Origin: Wenyingzhuangia gilva
GTDB taxonomy: Bacteria; Bacteroidota; Bacteroidia; Flavobacteriales; Flavobacteriaceae
Assembly: GCF_030519655.1 (NCBI RefSeq)
Contig: NZ_JAUMIT010000003.1
Coordinates: forward strand, 1-64,000
Length of the DNA stretch: 64,000 bases
Direction: 5' to 3'
The notes below the pieces were generated by a model. That model ran no database searches and was not told the DNA's origin. It saw nothing but the letters and a program-made list of their open reading frames with translations. A program made the position numbers and the translations under genes. Below, one piece after another: positions 36,430 to 47,562 of this stretch. Position 1 is the stretch's first letter, and every line of letters begins with the position of its first letter.

Positions 36430-38016
36430 TTAAAATATGGCGGTAAGTGTAGAAAAATCTATACTTAAACCTAAGTTTATATTGTTTGAATTTAAATTTG
36501 TTATTGGAGAAATGACCTTTCCGCCAGAAGCTAATAATGATAGGTAATCATTGATTCTAACATAAGCTCCTAGTTTTATTTTGGATATAATTCCTTCTCC
36601 TGTATCAATTCCAGCACCTCCACCAGCACCAACAAATGCTTCTGCAAATAGCTGTAATTTTTCTTTTGCAAATATAGGAGAATAGACTCCTAATCCAACC
36701 ATTCCATCGGCATAACCTCCAGCTCCTATTTTATTTCTACTATCATCTTTTAGATAAGTAGCTTCGTAAGCAAAAGCTGTTTGCCCTGCTAGGTATAAGT
36801 AAGGGGTCATATCATAGTTTAGTTGTAAGGCCAATAAGTGCAAATCTATTGGACCTCTGTTTTCTCGTTCAAACCTTTGTAATTTAAAATATGTTTGATG
36901 TTGTACACTCACTCTAATTCCTTGTGTTTTTACTTTTGAAACTTTTTCATTAGGGTTGAATTTAGAGTAACTACCTCCAGTTTTACTAATATACCTTAAC
37001 CCTGCACCTAAAGCATAGGCTTCAAAATCACCATCTAAAGCTCTAACGTAACCTGCATGTGTACTTAGTGTAAAATGATTAGAGAGTTTAAAGTCTAATC
37101 CAGCAGTAGGATAAATAGTAGCTCCTCCTTCAGCTTGAATTCTACCACCAGAAGCTCCTAAAGCCAATTTGGTAAAAACATCTACATATTTAGTTTGTAT
37201 GGGCTCGTAACCAAAACCTCCAAATATATCCATAAAACCAGCCTCTAAACCTTTATAAATGGCATCGGTATGAATGAAAACAAAACTATTTTCAGAAATG
37301 TATTTTTGATATTCAAATCCTATTAAATAAAGGGTGTTGGTTAAAAGCTCTGAATTTCTTTCTGCATCTTTTTTTGTGCCTCCAAATGGAAAAAACTGAT
37401 CAAATTTCATCATAAAACCTCCTTTGGTAAATGGTTTGTTCCAAGCAGATTTATTATTGATGTTGTAAGTTTGATGACTTTTTTGATAGTTTGAAACATG
37501 TATGTCTGTAGGAATTTCTACATATAAAGAAACAGCATTACTTTTAATTCTTCCTGTATAAAAATTAAAATGACTGTATTGTAAACCGATATTGAATTTA
37601 GGAAATTGATAAGAAAGACCAATGTTAGGGTTGATATAAGCTCCTTTGTTTATCAATAATCGGTAACCACCACCACCACCAAAATCAAGGTTGGCGTCTA
37701 AAAAAACTTTAGAAAATAGATGTTGATTGATTCCTAATTCAACCCCCAAAGTAAACAAACCACCTTGATCTCCCCATAAAGCAGCATGGGTATTGATACC
37801 TCCATATAAATTTTTAGAAATTGGAATTAAGTAGTGTAATCCTCCTAAATCCATAATTCTTTCATTAGCATTTTGGGGCATGCTAACGGGGATATAATTT
37901 AGTCTTACTTTTTTGTTTAGGGCGTATTGTTCAAGCGTAGTTAAAGAGTTGTTTTCTTGGGCAATTCCCCGAAAGAAACAAAGGATAAATCCCCAAAAAA
38001 ACAACCTTATTTTCAT
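36430..38016 (-). CDS. Outer-membrane beta-barrel protein of unknown function
   Basis: 528 residues with a signal peptide (ending RGIAQ). Many strand-like segments rich in Gly, Tyr and Phe (GGYRLLINKGAYINPNIGL, in part; ASLYVEI-type strands), a Gly run near residue 117, and a C-terminal Phe (FSTLTAIF) suggest a large beta-barrel. I do not recognise a specific family. It lies 6 bases after prfC on the same strand, so it may be expressed from the prfC message, but the two functions seem unrelated. Confidence 0.6.
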   Translation of the reverse strand: MKIRLFFWGFILCFFRGIAQENNSLTTLEQYALNKKVRLNYIPVSMPQNANERIMDLGGLHYLIPISKNLYGGINTHAALWGDQGGLFTLGVELGINQHLFSKVFLDANLDFGGGGGYRLLINKGAYINPNIGLSYQFPKFNIGLQYSHFNFYTGRIKSNAVSLYVEIPTDIHVSNYQKSHQTYNINNKSAWNKPFTKGGFMMKFDQFFPFGGTKKDAERNSELLTNTLYLIGFEYQKYISENSFVFIHTDAIYKGLEAGFMDIFGGFGYEPIQTKYVDVFTKLALGASGGRIQAEGGATIYPTAGLDFKLSNHFTLSTHAGYVRALDGDFEAYALGAGLRYISKTGGSYSKFNPNEKVSKVKTQGIRVSVQHQTYFKLQRFERENRGPIDLHLLALQLNYDMTPYLYLAGQTAFAYEATYLKDDSRNKIGAGGYADGMVGLGVYSPIFAKEKLQLFAEAFVGAGGGAGIDTGEGIISKIKLGAYVRINDYLSLLASGGKVISPITNLNSNNINLGLSIDFSTLTAIF

Positions 38017-38022
38017 CTTATT

Positions 38023-39609
38023 TTATTTGTATTCACTAGTAAAGTGAAGTTTAACTGAAGGATATTTGTCCTGAGTCATTTGGATAGTGAAGGCAGAATC
38101 TGCCAAGAATACCAATTGTCCTTGTTTGTCTTTGGCTAAATAACGTTGTTTTACACGTTTAAATTCGGCAAACTCAGCTTTGTTATCTGTAGGTTCTACC
38201 CAACAAACCTTGTGCATGGCTAAATTTTCATAAGTACATTTAGCTCCATATTCATGTTCCAAACGGTACTGAATTACTTCGTATTGTAAAGCTCCAACCG
38301 TTCCAATTACTTTACGTCCGTTTAGTTCTAAAGTAAATAGCTGTGCAACTCCTTCATCCATTAATTGGTCTAGTCCTTTGTATAACTGTTTTGCTTTTAA
38401 AGGATCTGCATTGTTTACATAACGGAAATGCTCTGGAGAAAAACTTGGAATTCCTTTAAAGTTGATAATTTCACCTTCTGTTAAAGTATCTCCAATTTTA
38501 AAGTTTCCTGTATCGTGTAAACCAACAATGTCTCCAGGATAAGATTCGTCCACAATTTCTTTTTTCTCTGCAAAGAAAGCATTGGGACTAGAAAACTTCA
38601 TTTTTTTACCATTTCTTACGTGTAAGTAAGGTACGTTTCTTTGAAAAGTTCCCGATACAATTTTAACAAATGCCAAACGGTCTCTGTGTTTAGGATCCAT
38701 ATTGGCGTGAATTTTAAAAACAAAACCAGTCATATTTTGTTCTTTAGAATCTACCAAACGCTCTTCTGCTTTTTTAGGCTGTGGGGTAGGGGCAATTTCA
38801 ATAAAACAATCTAACAATTCCTTTACTCCAAAGTTGTTTAAAGCAGAACCGAAGAATACAGGTTGTAAATCTCCATTTAAATATGCTTCCTGATCAAAAG
38901 GAGGATAAACCCCTTCAACCATTTCTAATTCTTCACGTAATTTATCTGCAGCTTTGTTTCCAATCATTTTGTCCAATTCTGGAACATTAATGTCTGTAAA
39001 CTCAACTCCAGTGGTTACTTTTTGTTTTTTATCACCTGCAAAAAGATTGATTTTTTTTGCCCAAATATTATAAATTCCTTGAAAATCGTATCCCATACCA
39101 ATAGGGAAAGACAATGGAGTGGTGGTTAGTCCTAATTTTTGTTCTACTTCATCTAACAAATCAAAAGCATCTTTACCTTCACGGTCTAATTTGTTGATAA
39201 AAACAATCATCGGAATTTTACGCATTCTACAAACCTCTACCAATTTTTCGGTTTGAGGCTCAACTCCTTTGGCAACATCAATCACCACAATCACACTATC
39301 AACAGCTGTTAAAGTTCTAAAAGTATCTTCGGCAAAATCTTTGTGACCAGGCGTATCAAGAATGTTAATTTTACGGTCTTTATAGTTAAATGCCAATACA
39401 GAAGTAGCCACAGAAATTCCACGTTGACGTTCAATTTCCATAAAATCGGAAGTCGCTCCTTTTTTAACTTTGTTGTTTTTTACCGCTCCAGCTTCACTAA
39501 TCGCTCCACCAAAAAGTAATAATTTTTCGGTTAAAGTAGTTTTACCCGCATCGGGGTGAGAGATAATTCCAAAAGTTCTTCTACGTTTAATTTCGTCTAT
39601 AAATGCCAT
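38023..39609 (-). CDS. prfC: Peptide chain release factor 3
   Basis: 528 residues, the usual size. The GTPase motifs are complete: SHPDAGKTTLTEKLL (P-loop), RGISVATSV (switch I), DTPGHKDF (G3) and NKLD (G4). The C-terminal domains contain the RF3-type segment VGALQYEVIQYRLEHEYG. RF3 is a GTPase that releases RF1/RF2 from the ribosome after termination. The start codon faces a 283-base non-coding gap (39610-39892) shared with a divergent OYE gene. Confidence 0.96.
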   Translation of the reverse strand: MAFIDEIKRRRTFGIISHPDAGKTTLTEKLLLFGGAISEAGAVKNNKVKKGATSDFMEIERQRGISVATSVLAFNYKDRKINILDTPGHKDFAEDTFRTLTAVDSVIVVIDVAKGVEPQTEKLVEVCRMRKIPMIVFINKLDREGKDAFDLLDEVEQKLGLTTTPLSFPIGMGYDFQGIYNIWAKKINLFAGDKKQKVTTGVEFTDINVPELDKMIGNKAADKLREELEMVEGVYPPFDQEAYLNGDLQPVFFGSALNNFGVKELLDCFIEIAPTPQPKKAEERLVDSKEQNMTGFVFKIHANMDPKHRDRLAFVKIVSGTFQRNVPYLHVRNGKKMKFSSPNAFFAEKKEIVDESYPGDIVGLHDTGNFKIGDTLTEGEIINFKGIPSFSPEHFRYVNNADPLKAKQLYKGLDQLMDEGVAQLFTLELNGRKVIGTVGALQYEVIQYRLEHEYGAKCTYENLAMHKVCWVEPTDNKAEFAEFKRVKQRYLAKDKQGQLVFLADSAFTIQMTQDKYPSVKLHFTSEYK

Positions 39610-39892
39610 TCTGTTGATTTAAAAACCGATAAATTCGGATGGCAAAGATACATTTTCAATTAGCATTGTGCAACGAGCAATTTGTTTTAGTTATAAGCTT
39701 AAGTAAGCGATTTTATTTTTATAAATTAAAAATGGACTTTTTTAAAAATCCGCATAACTTGTAAGGGAAGACTTCTAAAATGATCTTTTTATTTTACTGA
39801 GTTATCAATTGAGTTCATTTCTAAATCTAATGCACTAATAAGAAAGTCATGTATTAAGTATTTTTGTTTAAACCATAAAAAAATAGAATACA
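39610..39892. other. Non-coding gap between prfC and an OYE-family gene
   Basis: 283 AT-rich bases between two divergent genes. TATTTTTG at 39859-39866, 27 bases before the OYE start, matches the Bacteroidota -7 element TAnnTTTG, but no clear -33 box is at 19 bases. No reading frame of note and no strong hairpin. Confidence 0.4.
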
Positions 39893-40987
39893 ATGAATAC
39901 AGATTTTCTTTTACAACCATTTAATAATATAGATGGTTTGCATTTAAATAATAGAGTAGTAATGGCTCCTATGACCAGAAGTAGAGCAACAAATGATGAA
40001 AGAAAGCCTACGGAGGAATTACAAGGATTGTATTATAAACAAAGAGCCTCTGCAGGATTAATTATCACAGAAGGATCCCAAGTATCTAAAAGAGCTGTGG
40101 GGTATATTAACACTCCAGGAATTCATTCTAAAGCTCAAGTAGAGGGTTGGAAAAAAGTAACCCAAAATGTACATAACGAGGATGGTAAAATTTTTATACA
40201 ATTGTGGCATGTAGGTAGAATTTCACATCCAGATTTTCATAATGGTGCATTGCCATTAGCTCCATCGGCATTAAACCCTAATGTAGAGGTGTTTACAGAA
40301 AATGGAAAAACAGAGACGGTAACTCCAAAAGAAATGACTCAGGAAGATATTGATCAAACCATTTTAGATTTTAAGAATGCGGCTAAGAATGCTTTAGAAG
40401 CTGGTTTTGATGGGGTTGAAATTCATTCGTCAAATGGTTATTTATTTCATCAATTCTTTAATAAAACCTCTAACAAAAGAACGGATAAGTATGGAGGGAG
40501 TATAGAAAATAGAGCTCGTTTTTTCTTTGAGGTATTAGATGCTGTTAAAGAAGTATTACCCGAGCAAAAAATAGGAGCTAGATTTAACCCTTCTCTACAT
40601 CATATTTTTGGAATGGAAATGGATGAAGAAACCATTCCTACTTTTGAGTACATCATTAAAAAATTAAACGATTATAATTTGGCTTACATCCACTTGTCAG
40701 AACCTTTTAGCGATGTGTCTGATATACCTTATGCCGTAACAAATATTGCAGAACATTTTAGGCCTATTTACAATGGAACCATTATTATTAATGCAGGATT
40801 TGATAAAGAAAAAGCGGAAGAAGTTTTAAAGAGTGGTAATGCAGATATGGTTGCCTTTGGTAAGCCATTTATCTCAAACCCAGATTTGGTAGAGCGTTTT
40901 AAAAACAATAAAGAATTAGCAGACTGGGATGAAGAAACATTTTACACACCAGGAAAAAAAGGCTATGTAGACTACCCAAAAGCTTAA
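39893..40987 (+). CDS. Old Yellow Enzyme-type alkene reductase
   Basis: 364 residues, an FMN-binding TIM barrel. Family motifs are present: RVVMAPMTRSRA near the N-terminus, LWHVGRISHPDF, the substrate-binding pair in GFDGVEIHSSNGYLFHQF (His-Ser-Asn where classical OYE has His-Gly/Ala-Asn), KYGGSIENRARF, and VAFGKPFISNPDLVERF for the FMN phosphate. It reduces activated C=C bonds with NAD(P)H and often responds to electrophile stress. The next gene follows after 54 bases. Confidence 0.93.
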   Translation: MNTDFLLQPFNNIDGLHLNNRVVMAPMTRSRATNDERKPTEELQGLYYKQRASAGLIITEGSQVSKRAVGYINTPGIHSKAQVEGWKKVTQNVHNEDGKIFIQLWHVGRISHPDFHNGALPLAPSALNPNVEVFTENGKTETVTPKEMTQEDIDQTILDFKNAAKNALEAGFDGVEIHSSNGYLFHQFFNKTSNKRTDKYGGSIENRARFFFEVLDAVKEVLPEQKIGARFNPSLHHIFGMEMDEETIPTFEYIIKKLNDYNLAYIHLSEPFSDVSDIPYAVTNIAEHFRPIYNGTIIINAGFDKEKAEEVLKSGNADMVAFGKPFISNPDLVERFKNNKELADWDEETFYTPGKKGYVDYPKA

Positions 40988-41041
40988 AATAGATTAATAT
41001 ACCGAGTGAAGTTTAATTTATAAATCCTAAAATTCAACAAT

Positions 41042-41344
41042 ATGGAAATTAACTTTGAATACCCAAACGTATCAGCTAGTGACCGTTTAGAAGCATATGC
41101 TAAGGAAAAGTTAAAAAATTTAGATGTAAAATATAATTTTTTAATTAATGCAGATGTGTACTTCAAAAAAGAGAACACTACATCAGACAAAACGGGTGCT
41201 ATTTGTGGCATACGTATACATGGAAATGGTGTTACTTTTTTTGCAGAAGCTAGTAAAGATAATTTTGAAAATGCAGTTTTGGAAGTCATCAAGGAACTTG
41301 AACCACAACTTAAGAAAAAGAAAAGCAAGCTAGCTTCTCATTAA
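41042..41344 (+). CDS. raiA: Ribosome hibernation/stability factor (RaiA/HPF short form)
   Basis: 100 residues, the short HPF/RaiA fold: VSASDRLEAYAKEKLKNLD (helix 1), INADVYFKKEN, and VTFFAEASKDNFENAVLEV with the conserved Asp/Ala helix. The usual S30AE domain is present without the long-form C-terminal extension. It binds the 30S decoding centre and silences ribosomes in starvation or stationary phase. Terminator directly after the stop. Confidence 0.85.
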   Translation: MEINFEYPNVSASDRLEAYAKEKLKNLDVKYNFLINADVYFKKENTTSDKTGAICGIRIHGNGVTFFAEASKDNFENAVLEVIKELEPQLKKKKSKLASH

Positions 41345-41352
41345 AATATAGT

Positions 41353-41381
41353 AAGCCATCAGTAAATGATGGCTTTTTTTA
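41353..41381 (+). terminator. Terminator after the raiA-like gene
   Basis: Stem GCCATCA / TGATGGC with a 5-base loop and a T7 run, 9 bases after the stop. The convergent rhomboid gene ends at 41388. Confidence 0.85.
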
Positions 41382-41387
41382 TGGTGA

Positions 41388-41927
41388 TTAATGAATGATA
41401 TAATAAGCATTTTTACAGATATATGCTGCAAAAACTCCTGCAACAGCATATAGTAAATGCCCCTCCCAAGAAGTATTTTTTTTGTTTGAAGGAAAAGCTC
41501 CAAAAATCAATCCACCATAAACAACAATTGTGATGATGGAAACCAAAAGTGGAATGGGTTTAAAACTTACAAATCCGTTGGTGATAATAAAAGCGGTGAG
41601 TCCATAAATCAAACCACTAGCTCCAATATGATTGGCTTTTCTGCCAAAAAGCCAAAGTAAGCCACCTCCCATAAAAATAATGATTGTTAAAACGTATAGT
41701 GTTTGACTAGCATAAAAATATTGTAGCGTAAAAAGTAAGACGATTAATGGAAGCGTATTAGAAAGTAGGTGTTTCCAATGGTTGTGAAAAAAAGGAGAGG
41801 TGATAATTCCAATTAATCCTTTTGATTTTCTTGGGAGAATACCCAGTTTTAGAACAGGGAATAGAAAACCAAGTATAGAAACTCCATAAATAATGGCTAG
41901 AAATAATATAATGGATTTGTGAGTCAT
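41388..41927 (-). CDS. Rhomboid family intramembrane serine protease
   Basis: 179 residues, six membrane helices. The catalytic Ser lies in GASGLIYGL (GxSG motif) and the catalytic His in WEGHLLYAVAG; HNHWKHLLSNTLPL is the loop/helix 2 HxxxN-type segment. This is the minimal bacterial rhomboid core, which cleaves membrane-spanning substrates. It is divergent from ligA with 79 bases between the starts. Confidence 0.9.
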   Translation of the reverse strand: MTHKSIILFLAIIYGVSILGFLFPVLKLGILPRKSKGLIGIITSPFFHNHWKHLLSNTLPLIVLLFTLQYFYASQTLYVLTIIIFMGGGLLWLFGRKANHIGASGLIYGLTAFIITNGFVSFKPIPLLVSIITIVVYGGLIFGAFPSNKKNTSWEGHLLYAVAGVFAAYICKNAYYIIH

Positions 41928-41994
41928 TATTTATGTAATAAGATGTTTTTATTCTTTGCAATATCTAAAATAAACGTGTTAAATTTACGCTTAA

Positions 41995-44004
<2,010 letters not shown>

Positions 44005-44628
44005 ATTTTTGATAGTAATATTGTGCTTCTCGACTGCACTTCGTCTCCGCTCTGCAACCACGCTCGAAGACCTTATGACTATACACGTAATTATATAAAC
44101 TTACACGGTGTTCGAGTGCTGTCAGAAACAAAATTATACACCTCATTTTTGCTATTATTAAATCTGAAAATTTATTCCAAAATCGTTTGGTTACGTCATA
44201 GAAATCTGCAACCACGCTCGAAGACCTAAAACCCTATACAAAGATTATGGAAAAACAGAGGTAAACTATCTTTTCAGTATGGTTTTGTAGGAGTATCCTT
44301 CGGGGTTTCTCCCAAAAACTTCTATTTTTAAAAAATACAGGCGAAGCGTTCCCGAAGGATTCCCGAACAAAACCCGAACAAAACCCCTTGAAAAATGCAT
44401 TTTTGTATCACCATGTGTCAGCGTGTTTCATTTTGTGTCTATAAAGGTCAAAAAAAGTCAGCTTGTGTTATCATTGTTGGTTAATTATGGTAAGTATTTT
44501 AGCTCCTATAAAACAAGATATTTAAGTTGTGAATTCATTTTAAATTTATTTTCAGGTAAGAAATTAAAACAGGTACTTATAGCAGGTAGTGGCTTTAATG
44601 TAAAACGATATTCAGAAACAATAAAAAA
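44005..44628. other. Non-coding stretch with direct and Cys-gene-free repeats, left flank of the array
   Basis: No supported gene. It holds a 23-base direct repeat (44051-44073 and 44205-44227, TCTGCAACCACGCTCGAAGA plus three bases). Between 44285 and 44390 there are several short CCTTCGGG / CCCGAAGG-type blocks that can pair with each other, resembling debris of REP-like palindromes. Short frames here lack family resemblance and codon bias. Confidence 0.5.
44051..44227. repeat. 23-base direct repeat pair
   Basis: The same 23 bases occur at 44051-44073 and 44205-44227, 154 bases apart. No gene is bounded by them; they may be the scar of an inserted or deleted element next to ligA. Confidence 0.7.
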
Positions 44629-44867
44629 ATGACTCAAACTGAATTCATCATTTTAAATTTTAATGAAATAAGAAGGAAGAGTATTAAGATTTGGAAACCT
44701 GACGAAAATGCAATGACTGTATTAGAAATGATTAGGCATGTATTATACAGGCTGATTATGGATGTAGTGTGGTTTTAAATCAGGTAGATATGACAAATTA
44801 CAAAAACCCTTGGGAGGACAGACAATTTTTAAGTGTGAATGATGAAATAGAATTTGCTGAACTTTAG
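44629..44867 (+). pseudogene. DinB-family gene remnant
   Basis: An ATG at 44629 opens MTQTEFIILNFNEIRRKSIK, followed in frame by WKPDENAMTVLEMIRHVL, both typical of the N-terminal half of DinB/DUF1572-type helical proteins. The segment between them is shorter than expected. The frame then breaks, and a shifted frame gives NYKNPWEDRQFLSVNDEIEF, also DinB-like, ending at a TAG at 44865. The gene has thus lost internal sequence and its 3' half. It ends 9 bases before leader block A of the cassette array. Confidence 0.55.
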
Positions 44868-44875
44868 TTTTAGTT

Positions 44876-45031
44876 CAACAGAAATTAGTGAAAGGCATGG
44901 TTCAAGAGTTCATTCCAGAATACGATTACTCTTCCATTTGGTTGATTTTTACAAAAACGGTAAAAGATAAAAGGTTGTAATAACCTGTATATATTAGTTT
45001 TAATTATTACTTTTAGTTTTGATATTATTTG
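44876..45031 (+). repeat. Leader block A before cassette 1
   Basis: First of five related blocks (A, B, C, E, F). From CAACAGAAATTAGTGAAAGG on it aligns with the others and ends at the core G of GTT (45031-45033). It lacks the first 40 or so bases of the full block and no attC precedes it. One frame reads ERHGSRVHSRIRLLFHLVDF, a decayed DnaC/IstB-type ATPase tail. Later it has the small hairpin AGGTT/AACCT and the AT-rich TAGTTTTG promoter-like element. Confidence 0.8.
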
Positions 45032-45060
45032 TTGTATGCAATTTTAAACGAAAAAAATAA

Positions 45061-45903
45061 ATGAAATTTTCACAAAGAATAGGGAAATCACCTATGAAAA
45101 CAGAATTAGAAAAAGAAGGCTTAAGTAATGATTTGAGAAATTCTTTGTGGACTATAGTTAGAGAATTACTTATAGATAATTTAAGTAATGAATTGGATTA
45201 TGATGTATACGGAAAAGCTAAAAAAAATACTGATTTAACAATTTTTTTTAAAGATTTATGGATACATTTTTTTAAATATCCTATTGACAATTTACCTTTT
45301 TATAGTTCAAAAGTTCATAAAACTAATGCCACGAATGTTGTTCGAGAATGGTTTTTTAAAGCAGATTGGTTTTTAATTTTTGATTTTATAGAATTTTGTT
45401 CTACCTATAAAAATAATTTTCAAGAAATCACAAATAAGTTTCTGAAACGTGAATTATCCGCTTATAGATTTGTTAATGGAAATTTGGTTGAAATAAATTC
45501 AAAAGAAGAAATTATTGAAATTGAAAACGCTATAAATAATTTAGATGAATTTAGACCTGTAAAAGAACATCTAAAACGTTCTATTGAACTTTATTCTGAT
45601 AGAAAAAACCCAGATTATCGTAATTCTATAAAAGAATCTATTTCAGCTGTTGAAGCTTTATCTAAAATCTTAGTTAATGACCCTAAGACAACATTAGGTC
45701 AGGCATTAAAAGTTATTGAAAAAAAACATCAAATTCCTAATAGTTTAAAATCTGCTTTTAGTGCTCTCTATGGATATACATCAGGTGAAGGAGGAATAAG
45801 ACATTCTCTACTTGAAAAAGATATAAATATTGAAATTGAAGAAGCACGTTTTATGTTAGTTACTTGCTCAGCATTTGTGAATTATTTAATTAATAAAAGC
45901 TAA
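45061..45903 (+). CDS. AbiJ-NTD4/HEPN-like abortive-infection-type protein (cassette 1)
   Basis: 280 residues. The N-terminus MKFSQRIGKSPMKTELEKEG then LRNSLWTIVRELL matches the AbiJ N-terminal domain type 4 pattern. The C-terminal half is helical with SISAVEALSKILVND and a Gly-Gly-Ile-Arg-His segment (GEGGIRHS) close to the end, as in abortive-infection HEPN-type domains. Such proteins are often toxic RNases in phage defence; activity here is inference. The start is 29 bases after the cassette core GTT. A TGCATACAAC complementary to that core follows 7 bases after the stop. Confidence 0.65.
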   Translation: MKFSQRIGKSPMKTELEKEGLSNDLRNSLWTIVRELLIDNLSNELDYDVYGKAKKNTDLTIFFKDLWIHFFKYPIDNLPFYSSKVHKTNATNVVREWFFKADWFLIFDFIEFCSTYKNNFQEITNKFLKRELSAYRFVNGNLVEINSKEEIIEIENAINNLDEFRPVKEHLKRSIELYSDRKNPDYRNSIKESISAVEALSKILVNDPKTTLGQALKVIEKKHQIPNSLKSAFSALYGYTSGEGGIRHSLLEKDINIEIEEARFMLVTCSAFVNYLINKS

Positions 45904-45910
45904 AAAAACT

Positions 45911-46106
45911 GCATACAACACCGGCTAAACTTCATGCGGGTTTTATGCTAACTTCAAAGTTTTGTGTATATTTACTAGGTCGCCAAATCTTGTTGATTTG
46001 GCTTTGTGAAACCAAAGAAACAAACCCAAACAAAAAGCTTCGGCTTAGTCCGTGTTCGAAAATCTGGCCGATTTTCAATCCCGCACAAAGCCTAGCCAAA
46101 ACCGTT
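45911..46106 (+). other. attC site of cassette 1
   Basis: Starts GCATACAAC, the exact complement of the cassette 1 core GTTGTATGC (45031-45039). The left arm AACACCGGCTA...TGCGGG pairs with a right arm CCCGCA...TAGCCAAAACCGTT; the right arm has three extra bases near the core, like the extrahelical bases of attC. The centre (about 140 bases) has further hairpins such as CCAAATC/GATTTGG. Ends in GTT at 46104-46106. Confidence 0.85.
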
Positions 46107-46273
46107 AAAAATTTCTAAGTACAAACCAACCTTAATGCAACAGAAATTTGGGAAAGGTATGGTTCTAGAGTCTACTCCAGAATGTGATCACTCTTCCATT
46201 TGGTTGATTTTAATAAAACAGTAAAAGCTAAAAGGTAGTAATAACCTGTATATATTAGTTTTGATATCACTTG
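46105..46273 (+). repeat. Leader block B before cassette 2
   Basis: 169 bases from the attC core (G|TTAAAAATTTCTAAGTACAA) to the core G of GTTGGGC. The remnant frame reads NLNATEIWERYGSRVYSRM then a stop. Compared with blocks A, C, E and F it lacks 18 bases between two TTAGTTTT repeats, so only one promoter-like element is left. No sequence complementary to its own start is found, so it is not an ordinary cassette. Confidence 0.82.
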
Positions 46274-46333
46274 TTGGGCATAATTTGACGCAACCAAATG
46301 GAAAAAATCGCATCTAATCTTTAAACAATCGAT

Positions 46334-47146
46334 ATGAAAAAATTATTAATCTTTAGTTTAATTGGATTTACTCTTTTAGGTTGTGGCTCTGATAATGATG
46401 AAGTTCTGAATGATTCTGATTATGCCGAATATATAATTCAGAACTCTATTGATTCAGAAATTAATTTTATGGTGGAAGAAACATATACAACTAACGAAAT
46501 TCAAGAACCAGTTTTAGGACTAAAATTAATTACCTCTGAAATATTCCCTTGTATTAACTACAGATTGTCTACTACTCAATTTATAAATGGTAATGAACTA
46601 ATTATAAGATTTGAGCAGATAATTGAACCCGAAATATGTTTTACTGCAATGGGATCTGCAACATCCTATATAGAATTACCTGAAAACACAAATAAAATAA
46701 CCTTTTTAAATGGAACTGTAATTGATAAGTACTCTATAGACATTAATGAACAAAAAATATCGTTAACGGATATCGAAAATAATTTCACAACTTCTTCTTA
46801 CGACAAAACTTTTAGAATTCCTAAAAATTCATTCGCATATGTTTGCGGAACTAATACAAATAACACAAACATTTACACAGATTTTTCATCGATTATAGAG
46901 CAAAATCCTAATTTCATAGAATTTGAATTTGAAGGAGAAGGGAGAATACCTTACCCAGAAACAACTGATGGAAATTGGGTAAACCACCCTTCTAAATACT
47001 ATAAATATTCGAATTCCGAAGAATTTAACAATTTGGCTAATTTACTGAATGATTATTCTTCCGAAAATATCGAAGAGAATTCTGGAGTTACCATTTCAAT
47101 ATATAGTTGGAATAATATCAAATTTTACAGTTGGATTGAAAATTAA
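46334..47146 (+). CDS. Lipoprotein of unknown function (cassette 2)
   Basis: 270 residues. SPII signal with lipobox LLGC (Cys17), followed by an acidic linker (GSDNDEVLNDSDYAEY). The remainder is rich in Ile, Asn, Glu and Thr, with strand-like segments (CINYRLSTTQF, NELIIRFEQI) and three more Cys. I do not recognise the family. It starts 60 bases after the cassette core; its attC begins 4 bases after the stop. A surface protein is a typical cargo of environmental cassettes. Confidence 0.7.
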   Translation: MKKLLIFSLIGFTLLGCGSDNDEVLNDSDYAEYIIQNSIDSEINFMVEETYTTNEIQEPVLGLKLITSEIFPCINYRLSTTQFINGNELIIRFEQIIEPEICFTAMGSATSYIELPENTNKITFLNGTVIDKYSIDINEQKISLTDIENNFTTSSYDKTFRIPKNSFAYVCGTNTNNTNIYTDFSSIIEQNPNFIEFEFEGEGRIPYPETTDGNWVNHPSKYYKYSNSEEFNNLANLLNDYSSENIEENSGVTISIYSWNNIKFYSWIEN

Positions 47147-47150
47147 AAAC

Positions 47151-47279
47151 TATGCCCAACATTGGCTATAAGTAATTGCTCGTTCTCGCCTACTTCTGAA
47201 AATCCTCGCGGATTTTCAGTTTGGTGTGTACTTGCAAAGTTAAGTGCTAACCCACGCAACTACTCATAGCCGAGCCGTT
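47151..47279 (+). other. attC site of cassette 2
   Basis: Starts TATGCCCAAC, perfectly complementary over 10 bases to the cassette 2 core GTTGGGCATA (46273-46282); GCCCAAC and GTTGGGC also fit the classical RYYYAAC/GTTRRRY consensus. The left arm (47158-47179) pairs with GCAACTACTCATAGCC...CGTT (47257-47279), with GGCTAT, AGTA and TTGC matched and two extra bases on the right. The centre has CTGAAAATCC/GGATTTTCAG. The best-formed site in the array. Confidence 0.9.
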
Positions 47280-47467
47280 CAAAAACTCTAAATACAAACC
47301 AACCTTAATGCAACAGAAATTAGTGAAAGGCATGGTTTCTAGAGTCTGCTCCAGAATGCGATTACTCCTCCATTTGGTTGATTTTGACAAACACTGTAAA
47401 AGATAAAAGGTTGTAATAACCTGTATATGTTAGTTTTAATTATTACTTTTAGTTTTGATATCACTTG
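47278..47467 (+). repeat. Leader block C before cassette 3
   Basis: 190 bases from the attC core to the core G of GTTAGCGG. Closely similar to blocks B and E. One extra T in GGTTTCTAG shifts the DnaC-like remnant frame. Contains both TTAGTTTT repeats and ends GATATCACTTG. Confidence 0.85.
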
Positions 47468-47562
47468 TTAGCGGTAATGGAAGGAAACGTCGGTAAACAA
47501 AGCGCTATCAGTTTTGCTGGAATCAAAAACAATATTAGAAAATAGATAAATTCAGGATTAAT

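Noticed and set aside
44423-44632. 69-codon frame upstream of the DinB remnant
   Set aside because: Starts with GTG, low complexity, no recognisable domain, and lies in a scarred non-coding region.
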